A stretch of 5,292 nt of DNA, taken from Burkholderiales bacterium (GTDB taxonomy: Bacteria; Pseudomonadota; Gammaproteobacteria; Burkholderiales; Burkholderiaceae). Below, in pieces: positions 1-5,292 of this stretch. Below the pieces are notes generated by a model that had not been told where the DNA came from, did no database searches, and saw only the letters and a program-made list of their open reading frames with translations. Position 1 is the first letter of the stretch; each line of letters starts with the position of its first letter. Position numbers and translations under genes: made by a program. The stretch spans positions 1 to 5,292 of the forward strand of contig CAHJWV010000329.1 of assembly GCA_903643055.1 (NCBI GenBank). Reading direction: 5' to 3'.

Positions 1-321
1 CTGAAAAAAGCGGGCTGCCATAAATTGATCCATTGAACCTACAAAAGGAATCAAGGCGGTAGCGAAAAGGAACAGCAGATTCCCGAACAGCATCACCTTT
101 CGTTTGCTAATGCGATCGGCAATGGGCCCGAGGAATATTTGCAGCGAACTGCCGCCCAGGATATACAAACTCAATGACAGCGAAATGTCGGAAGTCGGCG
201 CGTGGAAGCTATCAACGACCTGAAGCATGGCTGGCATGATCATGTCGTTTGACAGATAAATGGTCAGCTCATAAAGAACAAAGAAAATCGAGAAAAGAAT
301 TATTTTCTTGGGCGGCAACAA
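1..321 (-). CDS. MdfA-like multidrug efflux MFS transporter, N-terminal part (gene runs off the left edge)
   Basis: This is an inner-membrane secondary transporter of the major facilitator superfamily, probably a drug/proton antiporter. The 107 visible residues cover the first three membrane segments (about residues 7-23, 46-64 and 78-94). Segment 1 contains VLYELTIYLSNDMIMP, which matches the MdfA/Cmr family. Glu18 and Asp26 have the same spacing as the substrate- and proton-coupling Glu26 and Asp34 of E. coli MdfA. The loop after segment 2 carries MFS motif A (GPIADRISKRK, residues 65-75). About 300 residues are missing beyond the window. The start is uncertain. I chose the tandem TTG codons at 321-316, because AAGGTGA lies a few bases upstream and this gives an MdfA-like short N-tail. 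An in-frame ATG at 423-421 would add 34 residues that do not look like the family. Codon use is much more AT-rich than in the genes to the right, suggesting transfer. The family assignment is firm; the substrate is unknown. Confidence 0.85.
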   Translation of the reverse strand, partial: MLPPKKIILFSIFFVLYELTIYLSNDMIMPAMLQVVDSFHAPTSDISLSLSLYILGGSSLQIFLGPIADRISKRKVMLFGNLLFLFATALIPFVGSMDQFMAARFFQ

Positions 322-438
322 AACTTCACCTTGCTGATGTGATGGAAGATAGAGCAGGCTGTCTGATAGGGTCTTGCAGACAATGACTGCATGGGTTCGG
401 CAAAACAAGCAACGAACCGTCATTGTGATGGTATTCAC

Positions 439-462
439 ATTCATGATACACATGTCATGAAT
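439..462. promoter_or_regulatory. Perfect inverted repeat, possible operator for the MFS gene
   Basis: Arms ATTCATGA (439-446) and TCATGAAT (455-462) are perfect inverted copies separated by 8 bases, the geometry expected for a dimeric repressor of the TetR or MarR kind. The site is about 120 bases upstream of the likely transporter start. On the minus strand the hexamer TATCAT (448-443), one base from the -10 consensus, falls inside the left arm, so a bound protein would block that promoter; no good -35 box is visible. The symmetry is seen directly; the operator role is inferred. No regulator gene is in the window. Confidence 0.4.
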
Positions 463-591
463 TCAGCATCATGCAGCAATGAATTTCTTTTTCATGCAGT
501 GCGAAACCATCGTGCCATCTGCCTAGCGGTGCAATCACTTAAAGAGGCATTTCGAGCCTACTCATTTAAGGCTCATTCATGCAGCCATGAA
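440..591. repeat. Cluster of TTCATG/CATGAA and TCATGCAG words
   Basis: Within 152 bases there are three TTCATG (440-445, 491-496, 576-581) and two CATGAA (456-461, 586-591), plus three copies of the octamer TCATGCAG (469-476, 492-499, 577-584). The last TTCATG and CATGAA form a second inverted repeat with a 4-base spacer (576-591). Such recurrence of one word in both orientations suggests several related binding sites in front of the transporter, although low-complexity AT-rich DNA could also produce it. Confidence 0.45.
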
Positions 592-841
592 AGCATGTGG
601 GTATGTCGATATACTGGAAATCTTGAGTCGTCTGATGAAATGAAAGTCATCCGGCAACAGAATTGCTGACGATCAGCGACGCGCAAATGTTATGTTTTCT
701 GCCAGCTTGGCCAGTGCAGGATTTGATTCCCGAACCCGTCGGCATGAGGAGGCCGGCATAGAAATCATGACGTCAAATTTCGTCGACAGACATGACCTCT
801 TTTCAAACCAGCACGCTCAAATAAGAACCGCCCCTAACTAT

Positions 842-1094
842 TTATCGGCTCGGCACCATCAGATCGTCACCGCCATGCACGAAGAGCCTGGGCACGGCGA
901 TCTTCTTTAGGTCGTCGGTCAAGTCGGTCTTCGAAAACGGCTTGATTCAATCGAGCAAGCGCTTCAGTCACCCTCCGGCCATCTAACCAGAAGGCGCCAC
1001 GCACGCGTTGCGTCGGGCGTGCCATCGTGCTGATTGCCGAGAACCGGGCGCTGACATCTTTGAGTTATTGCGAATGGTCGTCGGCGAAGCCTTG
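842..1094 (-). pseudogene. Remnant of an alpha/beta hydrolase (non-heme chloroperoxidase/arylesterase type)
   Basis: The minus strand preserves an internal-to-late part of an alpha/beta hydrolase in two frames. In the first, codons from 1094 read GFADDHSQ-stop-LKDVSARF, then QRVRGAFWLDG. This corresponds to the family's ADRSQFYKDL and the following GLRDAFWLQG stretch; TAA at 1067-1065 replaces an aromatic codon. After a frameshift between about 975 and 955 the second frame reads [24 protein letters not shown], then [13 protein letters not shown]. This matches the hallmark FSETDFTEDLKK and HGDDDQIVP, including the acid Asp of the catalytic triad. TGA at 949-947 replaces a Ser or Cys codon, and the frame ends at TAA 844-842. 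The nucleophile region and the C-terminal His are absent, so about 100 of 275 residues remain. FDKVRALVS at 1140-1114, in a third frame, may be a further upstream scrap. No function is expected. Confidence 0.75.
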
Positions 1095-1169
1095 GTGCTC
1101 GCCTGCATCATTTCGATACGAGGGCTCTTACTTTATCGAAAGGATTCACGGCTGATGACTCATCCCCGT

Positions 1170-2975
1170 TCAACCCGGCCATTGGCTGCGGCCACCTTCC
1201 AGCGCACGGTCTAGGTAGAAGGCTGCGCTGATCAGCGCCAGATGGGTGAAGGCCTGCGGGAAGTTGCCCACCAGATCGGCCCGCACATCGAATTCTTCGG
1301 CGTAGAGCTGAAGGTAGTTGCCATAAGTCATGAGCTTTTCGAACAGGATGCGGGCCTGTTCGAGCCGGCCGGCACGCGCCAGGCACTCGACATACCAGAA
1401 CGAGCAGGCGGCGAAGGCTCCTTCCTGGCCCTGCAAGCCGTCTTCGGCGTTGTAGCGCCGCACCAGGCCATCGTCGTTGAGCTGCTTGCCGATGGCGTCG
1501 AGCGTGGCCAGCCAAGCCGGGTCGGTCGAGCCGATGAAGCGCACCAGCGGCATCATCAGCATTGCGCCGTCGAGGTCCTTGCTGCCTTTGCTGCGCACGA
1601 AATGGCCGGCTTCTTCATCCCAGAAGTGGGTCCAGATGTCTTCATAAATGTCGTTGCGAACCTTCATCCATTCGGCGAAGGGCGCCGCCAACGAGCGTTT
1701 GCTGGCCAGGCGGATCGCACGGTCCACCGCCACCCAGCACATCAAGCGCGAGTGCAGATGTTCTTGCGGTTCGCTGCGCAGCTCCCAGATGCCGGCGTCG
1801 GGCTTCATCCAGGTCTGGCAGACGTGATCGACCGCGCGGCAGATGCCCAACCAGTCGGCATGCGATACAGCCTCGCCATATTTGTTGCTGAGGTACATCG
1901 AGTCGAGCAGCTCGCCATAGATGTCGAGCTGCAGCTGGCCGGCAGCTGCATTGCCGATGCGCACCGGCCGGGCACCGCCATAACCACTGAGATGATCGAG
2001 CTCGGCCTCTTCGGCCACCGGCCGGCCGTCCATTGCATACATGATCTGCAGATGATCGTTGCCGCAGGCCACCACCGTCTTGCCGACCCAGCGCGTGAAG
2101 GCGGCAGCTTCTTTCTGGTAACCCAGGCGCATCAGGCCATACACGGTGAAAGACGCATCGCGAATCCAGGTGGCGCGGTAATCCCAGTTGCGCGCGCCGC
2201 CTTCCACTTCGGGCAAACCGAAGGTGGCCGCCGCCGCGATCGAGCCGTGGCGATGTGAAGTTAGCAACTTGAGCACCAGCGCCGAGCGCGTCACCGCGTC
2301 GCGCCAGCGGCCCTTGTAGTTCGATTGCGCGGCCCACCCCTGCCAATAGCGAATCGCTTTGTCCAGGCTCATGTCGATGGCTGCGGTGGGCGGCGGCGGC
2401 TCATCGACCCCGTCGAGCACGAAGTCGAGCGATTCGCCGGCCTGCAGCGTGAACTCGGCAAAAACCTCGCCGCCCCGCTCGGTGAATTCAGCGCGGCCCG
2501 ATAGCCGGACGGTGGTCTCGTCAGAAGAAAACACCGCACCGTCGGGGCGCAGGTCGATCTTCGGCAGCACCCGCGCGTAATCGAAGCGCGGCGCACAGCG
2601 CAGGCGAAAGCTCACAGTGCCGCGGGTAGCGCCGATGCGCCGCACCAGACGGGGCACGCAGTGGCCTAACTCGTCAGGCACCGGCATGAAATCGGTCAGC
2701 TCGGCACTGCCCTTGACGCCGAGCCAGCGTGTCAGCAGCACGTTGGTGCCGGGCAGGTACATCTGCAGCCTCTTCGCGTCGTCGATCAGCGGCGCCAGTT
2801 CGAACACGCCACCGCGATCGGTGTCGAGCAGAGCGGCAAACAAGCTCGGGCTGTCGATGTCGGGCCAGCACATGAAGTCGATCGAACCATCGAGCGCAAC
2901 CAACGCCACGGTCGACAGGTTGCCGATGATGCCGTGGTCGGCGATGCGGCGCAGCGGGCGGATGGGAGCGGTCAT
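1170..2975 (-). CDS. Glycoside hydrolase family 15 protein (glucoamylase/trehalase-like), cytoplasmic
   Basis: This enzyme of 601 residues should hydrolyse terminal alpha-linked glucose by an inverting mechanism; the likely substrate is trehalose or short maltodextrins. The N-terminal beta-sandwich region (residues ~5-200, beginning PLRRIADHGIIGN) is the trehalase-like N-terminal domain of bacterial GH15 proteins. The (alpha/alpha)6 catalytic domain follows (~220-595). Its landmarks are RNWDYRATWIRDASF (262-276), the general-acid region GIWELR with Glu398, SRLMCWVAVDRA (409-420), EGAFAACSFW (518-527), and AEEFD with the probable catalytic base Glu560, followed by GNFPQAFTH (570-578). Length is usual for the family and no frame breaks are seen. 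There is no signal peptide, so the site is the cytoplasm. I prefer ATG at 2975-2973, which gives the usual family N-terminus; an in-frame TTG at 3017 would add 14 unconserved residues. No strong Shine-Dalgarno sequence precedes either. It lies 93 bp downstream of a glucose dehydrogenase gene in the same direction. Members differ in specificity, so sequence alone does not separate trehalase from glucoamylase. Confidence 0.93.
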   Translation of the reverse strand: MTAPIRPLRRIADHGIIGNLSTVALVALDGSIDFMCWPDIDSPSLFAALLDTDRGGVFELAPLIDDAKRLQMYLPGTNVLLTRWLGVKGSAELTDFMPVPDELGHCVPRLVRRIGATRGTVSFRLRCAPRFDYARVLPKIDLRPDGAVFSSDETTVRLSGRAEFTERGGEVFAEFTLQAGESLDFVLDGVDEPPPPTAAIDMSLDKAIRYWQGWAAQSNYKGRWRDAVTRSALVLKLLTSHRHGSIAAAATFGLPEVEGGARNWDYRATWIRDASFTVYGLMRLGYQKEAAAFTRWVGKTVVACGNDHLQIMYAMDGRPVAEEAELDHLSGYGGARPVRIGNAAAGQLQLDIYGELLDSMYLSNKYGEAVSHADWLGICRAVDHVCQTWMKPDAGIWELRSEPQEHLHSRLMCWVAVDRAIRLASKRSLAAPFAEWMKVRNDIYEDIWTHFWDEEAGHFVRSKGSKDLDGAMLMMPLVRFIGSTDPAWLATLDAIGKQLNDDGLVRRYNAEDGLQGQEGAFAACSFWYVECLARAGRLEQARILFEKLMTYGNYLQLYAEEFDVRADLVGNFPQAFTHLALISAAFYLDRALEGGRSQWPG

Positions 2976-2984
2976 GGGGAGATG

Positions 2985-3005
2985 CACCGCCGGTGAACGG
3001 CGGTG
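2985..3005 (-). promoter_or_regulatory. Leader hairpin in front of the GH15 gene
   Basis: CACCGCCG (2985-2992) and CGGCGGTG (2998-3005) form a perfect 8-bp GC-only-but-one-pair stem with a 5-base loop. On the minus strand the 3' arm is GGCGGTG-like and ends nine bases before the preferred ATG, so in mRNA it would bury the only purine-rich candidate for ribosome binding. No T-run follows, so it is not a standard intrinsic terminator. It may adjust translation of the GH15 gene relative to the upstream dehydrogenase or stabilise a processed transcript. The pairing is seen; the role is inferred. Confidence 0.4.
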
Positions 3006-3068
3006 TGGAGAAGACAAGAATGAAGAAGACGCTCAGCTAACGCGACCAAGGAGCGAGCCCGAGCCGGC

Positions 3069-3875
3069 TCAGCCATTGCTCTCGAAACCGGGGTAGAGCG
3101 CCATGCCGCCGTCAACGAAGAGCGTGCTGCCGACGATGTAGTCGGCCATGTCAGAGACGAGGAACAAGGCCGCCCGCGCCACGTCGACCGGTTCGCCGAT
3201 GCGGCCATACGGAATTAGCTTCAGCAACTTCTCGGCGGCCGCGCCTTGGGTCTGCGCTTCGTTGATCTTCGTCTTGATGGCGCCGGGCGCGATGCCGTTG
3301 ATGCGAATGCGTTCGCCCGCGACCTCTTGCGCCAGCGTGCGCATCAGCATCGCCACGCCGCCCTTGGCCGCCGCATAGTTGGCGTGGCCGGCCCACGGGA
3401 TGACCTCATGGACCGAACTCATGCAAAGAATCTTTCCGGTTGCGGCCGACTGCGGCGAGCGCGATGAATCGCGCTGGACCCGAAACTGGCGGATCGCCGC
3501 GCGGGCGCACAGAAACTGCCCGGTCAGGTTGACGTCGATCACGGCACGCCAGTCAGCCAATGTCATGTCGGCAATCGACGCGTCTTTCTGGATGCCGGAA
3601 TTGGCCACGAGCACATCGATGCCGCCAAAGGCTTCGACGGTGCGGGCGAACAAGCGCTCGACCTCGTCTTCTTTCGAGATGTCGGCCCGCAGCGCCCGTG
3701 CACGGCCACCGCCGCGCTCGATCTCGGCCACCACCTGGGCGGCCTGAGCCTCATCGGCGTGATAGTTGACGGCCACCGCCGCGCCCGCTTCGGCGAGTTG
3801 CAGTGCGATGGCACGGCCCAGGCCCGAATCGGCACCGGTCACGAGGGCAATTTGATCGTCGAGCCTGATTTGCAT
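3069..3875 (-). CDS. Short-chain dehydrogenase, glucose 1-dehydrogenase-like
   Basis: This classical SDR of 268 residues probably oxidises beta-D-glucose to D-glucono-1,5-lactone with NAD(P)+ in the cytoplasm. The cofactor motif TGADSGLG is at 13-20, the adenine-contacting Asp65 lies in ADIS, the NAG variant NSG at 92-94, and the structural Asn116 in VNLTG. The catalytic residues Ser154, Tyr167 and Lys171 have the standard spacing. Substrate-type resemblance to Bacillus glucose dehydrogenase is strong: MSSVHEVIPWAGH around the catalytic Ser, GAIKTKIN, IPYGRIGEP, and the C-terminal DGGMALYPGFES. Residues ~131-148 are about nine longer than in the Bacillus enzyme. The frame is open upstream to 4289, but conserved SDR sequence begins only at ATG 3875-3873, so I reject the longer version; no clear Shine-Dalgarno sequence precedes this ATG. 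It lies directly upstream of the GH15 gene and is probably co-transcribed. Another sugar or alcohol substrate remains possible. Confidence 0.92.
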   Translation of the reverse strand: MQIRLDDQIALVTGADSGLGRAIALQLAEAGAAVAVNYHADEAQAAQVVAEIERGGGRARALRADISKEDEVERLFARTVEAFGGIDVLVANSGIQKDASIADMTLADWRAVIDVNLTGQFLCARAAIRQFRVQRDSSRSPQSAATGKILCMSSVHEVIPWAGHANYAAAKGGVAMLMRTLAQEVAGERIRINGIAPGAIKTKINEAQTQGAAAEKLLKLIPYGRIGEPVDVARAALFLVSDMADYIVGSTLFVDGGMALYPGFESNG

Positions 3876-3906
3876 GGAGGTGGGTTCAGGTTGGAGGGTG
3901 AGTGGG

Positions 3907-3943
3907 CCGATCTGAAGATCAAAAAGATCAACAGAAGATCGGT
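3907..3943. repeat. GATC cluster with flanking inverted repeat in the dehydrogenase leader
   Basis: Four GATC words begin at 3909, 3917, 3926 and 3937, roughly one helical turn apart. The outer copies sit in inverted CCGATCT (3907-3913) and AGATCGG (3936-3942) arms, and GAAGATC occurs twice directly (3914-3920, 3934-3940). The block is 32-69 bases upstream of the dehydrogenase ATG. It could be a protein-binding site or simply a short local duplication. Confidence 0.35.
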
Positions 3944-4223
3944 CGAACGGTTGAGGCGGATTTCGATTGCGATCGCCATGCGCCCTCAAAGTTCGATCCA
4001 TCATGCAGGCTTCTCGCCGGCACGGCACCGGGCCCGGCACAAGCCCCCGGCCAATGGAAGGAATCCACGGGAAGGCCGAAGTGCCCTTCGCGCCGCAGCG
4101 GCTCACACCGCCACCGATAATTTCAGCCGGCCTGTGGAGAGCGATTCCATGCTGGTTGGTGTGTTTCTCGATCGACGGCGTGGCCATGAATGAGGCCTTA
4201 GAAGCAGAGAGGCCGATGTGTGG

Positions 4224-4253
4224 TTGGCATCCCCATGACACGGTCGCTATCGG
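4224..4253 (+). promoter_or_regulatory. Candidate sigma-70 promoter for chrA
   Basis: TTGGCA (4224-4229) and TATCGG (4248-4253) are separated by 18 bases and resemble -35 and -10 boxes, with the chrA ATG about 50 bases downstream. The match is moderate and unsupported by other evidence. If this promoter is real, the in-frame upstream ATG at 4216 cannot serve as the chrA start. Confidence 0.3.
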
Positions 4254-4302
4254 TATCCCTGCCCGTCTTCGATACTTTGAGTGTTGCACTGCAGCTCACC
4301 CG

Positions 4303-5292
4303 ATGACCGCACTTCCCGACCTTCCCGTCCTGCCTTCCACCGACTTGACGCCAGCCCCGGTTTCCTTGGCTGAGGCCTTTGGCTACTGGCTCAGGCTGGG
4401 CTTCATCAGCTTCGGTGGCCCGGCCGGGCAAATCGCCCTGATGCACGATGAGCTGGTGGAGCGGCGACGCTGGATTTCCGAGAAGCGTTTCCTGCACGCC
4501 CTCAACTACTGCATGATCCTGCCGGGGCCGGAGGCCCAGCAGTTGGCGACCTACATCGGCTGGTTGATGCATCGAACCTGGGGCGGCCTCATCGCCGGAA
4601 CCTTGTTCGTGTTGCCGTCCTGGGTGATCCTGATCGCGCTGTCCTGGGTCTACCTGAGCTTTGGCACCGTGCCCTCGGTGGCCGGCGTCTTCTATGGCAT
4701 CAAGCCGGCGGTCACGGCCATCGTCGCGGCGGCTGCGCTGCGCATTGGCGCGCGGGTGCTGAAGAACCGCTGGCTGTGGGGCATCGCTGTCGCTGCCTTC
4801 CTGAGCCTTTGGATTGCGAACCTGCCGTTTCCGCTGATCGTTCTGGGTGCCGGTTTCATCGGCTACTTCGGCGGTCGGTACGCGCCCGAACAATTTGCCC
4901 TGGGGGGCGGCCACGGCTCGACCGATAAGCGCTCCGGCAAAGAACTCGGCGCTGCCCTGATCGACGATGACACGCCCACGCCGGTGCACGCCCGCTTCAC
5001 CTGGAGACGCTTCTGTCGCGTGCTCGCCGCGTTCCTCGGCTTGTGGGCCGCGGCCATCGGCGGCTTGTCGCTCGCCCTGGGCTGGGATGCGGCCCTGACG
5101 CAAATGGCGTGGTTCTTCACCAAGGCGGCTTTGCTGACCTTCGGCGGCGCTTACGCGGTGCTGCCTTATGTTTACCAAGGCGCCGTCGGGCACTACCACT
5201 GGCTCACCGGCCTGCAGATGATGGATGGGCTGGCGCTCGGAGAAACAACGCCTGGGCCGCTGATCATGGTCGTCTCGTTTGTCGGCTTTGTC
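4303..5292 (+). CDS. chrA: ChrA chromate transporter, two-domain type (3' end outside the window)
   Basis: This inner-membrane protein of the CHR superfamily exports chromate from the cytoplasm and so gives chromate resistance. The 330 visible residues include the complete N-terminal CHR domain and the start of the C-terminal one, as in the long-chain ChrA proteins of proteobacteria. Signature stretches are FGGPAGQ (37-43), PGPEAQQLATYIGW (74-87), and in the second half FGGAYAVLPYV (280-290) and ALGETTPGPL (311-320). Hydrophobic helices are evident at about 97-120, 127-147, 157-190 and 238-262. A polar cytoplasmic linker (about 192-235) separates the halves. Roughly 70-120 residues are missing at the right edge. 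The ATG at 4303 has no good Shine-Dalgarno sequence. An in-frame ATG at 4216, preceded by AGAGAGG, would add 29 unconserved residues and is less likely. The chromate-sensing regulator gene chrB, often adjacent, is not upstream; it could lie beyond the window. The family call is firm; chromate as the physiological substrate is inferred. Confidence 0.93.
   Translation, partial: MTALPDLPVLPSTDLTPAPVSLAEAFGYWLRLGFISFGGPAGQIALMHDELVERRRWISEKRFLHALNYCMILPGPEAQQLATYIGWLMHRTWGGLIAGTLFVLPSWVILIALSWVYLSFGTVPSVAGVFYGIKPAVTAIVAAAALRIGARVLKNRWLWGIAVAAFLSLWIANLPFPLIVLGAGFIGYFGGRYAPEQFALGGGHGSTDKRSGKELGAALIDDDTPTPVHARFTWRRFCRVLAAFLGLWAAAIGGLSLALGWDAALTQMAWFFTKAALLTFGGAYAVLPYVYQGAVGHYHWLTGLQMMDGLALGETTPGPLIMVVSFVGFV

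Larger units (their letters stand above)
322..841. other. AT-richer gap without a convincing gene
   Basis: This 520-base stretch lies between the transporter start and the hydrolase remnant. Bases 421-480 are 22/60 G+C, far below the genes to the right. An open frame at 391-669 (plus, 92 codons) has no ribosome binding site and a protein I do not recognise; another at 692-910 runs antisense into the hydrolase remnant. I regard both as chance. The part from 437 to 591 carries the repeats described separately. An 8-base palindrome TGACGTCA lies at 768-775 but has no extended symmetry. Nothing else was recognised here; it may be decayed coding DNA or the control region of the transporter. Confidence 0.6.
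3876..4302. other. Divergent intergenic region between the dehydrogenase and chrA
   Basis: This 427-bp gap separates two divergently transcribed genes and should contain both promoters. Open frames cross it on both strands (minus extension of the dehydrogenase to 4289; plus 3759-4193), but neither encodes anything recognisable, and GC-rich DNA commonly stays open. The left part holds a cluster of GATC words; the right part holds a candidate chrA promoter. No regulator gene such as chrB, no RNA gene and no clear terminator were seen. Confidence 0.7.

Noticed and set aside
391..669. 92-codon open frame on the plus strand
   Set aside because: No ribosome binding site, no recognisable domain, and it runs through the repeat cluster upstream of the oppositely oriented transporter.
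692..910. 72-codon open frame on the plus strand
   Set aside because: Its second half is antisense to the recognisable hydrolase remnant and no domain is evident.
1108..1515. 135-codon open frame on the minus strand overlapping the end of the GH15 gene
   Set aside because: It is an out-of-frame shadow rich in Arg; only its last few codons (FDKVRALVS) are of possible interest as hydrolase remnant.
1242..2258. 338-codon open frame on the plus strand
   Set aside because: It lies fully antisense to the conserved GH15 coding sequence; GC-rich codon use keeps the opposite strand free of stops, and the translation resembles no family I know.
3759..4193. 144-codon open frame on the plus strand
   Set aside because: It begins antisense to the dehydrogenase and crosses the intergenic gap; composition and lack of similarity suggest chance.
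3876..4289. N-terminal extension of the dehydrogenase to 406 residues
   Set aside because: The first 138 residues are low in conserved features and do not resemble SDR sequence; the family N-terminus with its TGxxxGxG motif starts right after ATG 3875.
4198..5199. 333-codon open frame on the minus strand
   Set aside because: It is antisense to chrA, which has clear transporter motifs; the translation is rich in Arg, Gln, Gly and Ala, as expected of a shadow frame.
1..5292. CRISPR array, tRNA, rRNA, transposase or IS end
   Set aside because: Reading both strands, I saw no regularly spaced long repeats, no cloverleaf or rRNA sequence, and no transposase-like protein or matching terminal repeats.

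Overview
The window reads like the chromosome of a GC-rich proteobacterium, most likely a betaproteobacterium of the Burkholderiales type. This is an inference from codon use and from the kinds of gene present; no marker gene fixes the taxon. Base composition is not uniform. The left ~0.7 kb is much poorer in G+C (bases 421-480 are 22/60 G+C) than the right side (bases 4681-4740 are 43/60), so the left end looks like acquired or degraded accessory DNA joined to host-like DNA.

Layout. Bases 1-321 hold the N-terminal part of an MdfA-like multidrug MFS transporter on the minus strand; the gene runs off the left edge. Bases 322-841 have no convincing gene but carry a perfect inverted repeat and a cluster of TTCATG/CATGAA words that may be an operator region for the transporter. 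Bases 842 to about 1094 (perhaps to 1140) hold a decayed fragment of an alpha/beta hydrolase of the non-heme chloroperoxidase/esterase type on the minus strand, broken by two in-frame stops and a frameshift. Bases 1170-2975 (minus) encode an intact GH15 glucoamylase/trehalase-like hydrolase. Bases 3069-3875 (minus), just upstream of it, encode a short-chain dehydrogenase closely resembling glucose 1-dehydrogenase. Bases 3876-4302 form a divergent intergenic region. From 4303 to the right edge (plus) lies the N-terminal three quarters of a ChrA chromate transporter.

How the genes fit together. The dehydrogenase and the GH15 enzyme are co-directional, 93 bp apart, and probably form one transcription unit. 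Neither shows a signal peptide. A cytoplasmic GH15 enzyme releasing glucose from trehalose or a maltodextrin, paired with an NAD(P)-dependent glucose dehydrogenase, would give a short route from a storage or compatible-solute sugar to gluconolactone with production of reduced cofactor. The flanking ChrA and MFS genes are efflux functions with no visible metabolic link to this pair. I found no CRISPR array, tRNA, rRNA, transposase or clear novel defence-type system. The most informative non-routine items are the hydrolase pseudogene, the clustered operator-like repeats, and the leader hairpin in front of the GH15 gene.
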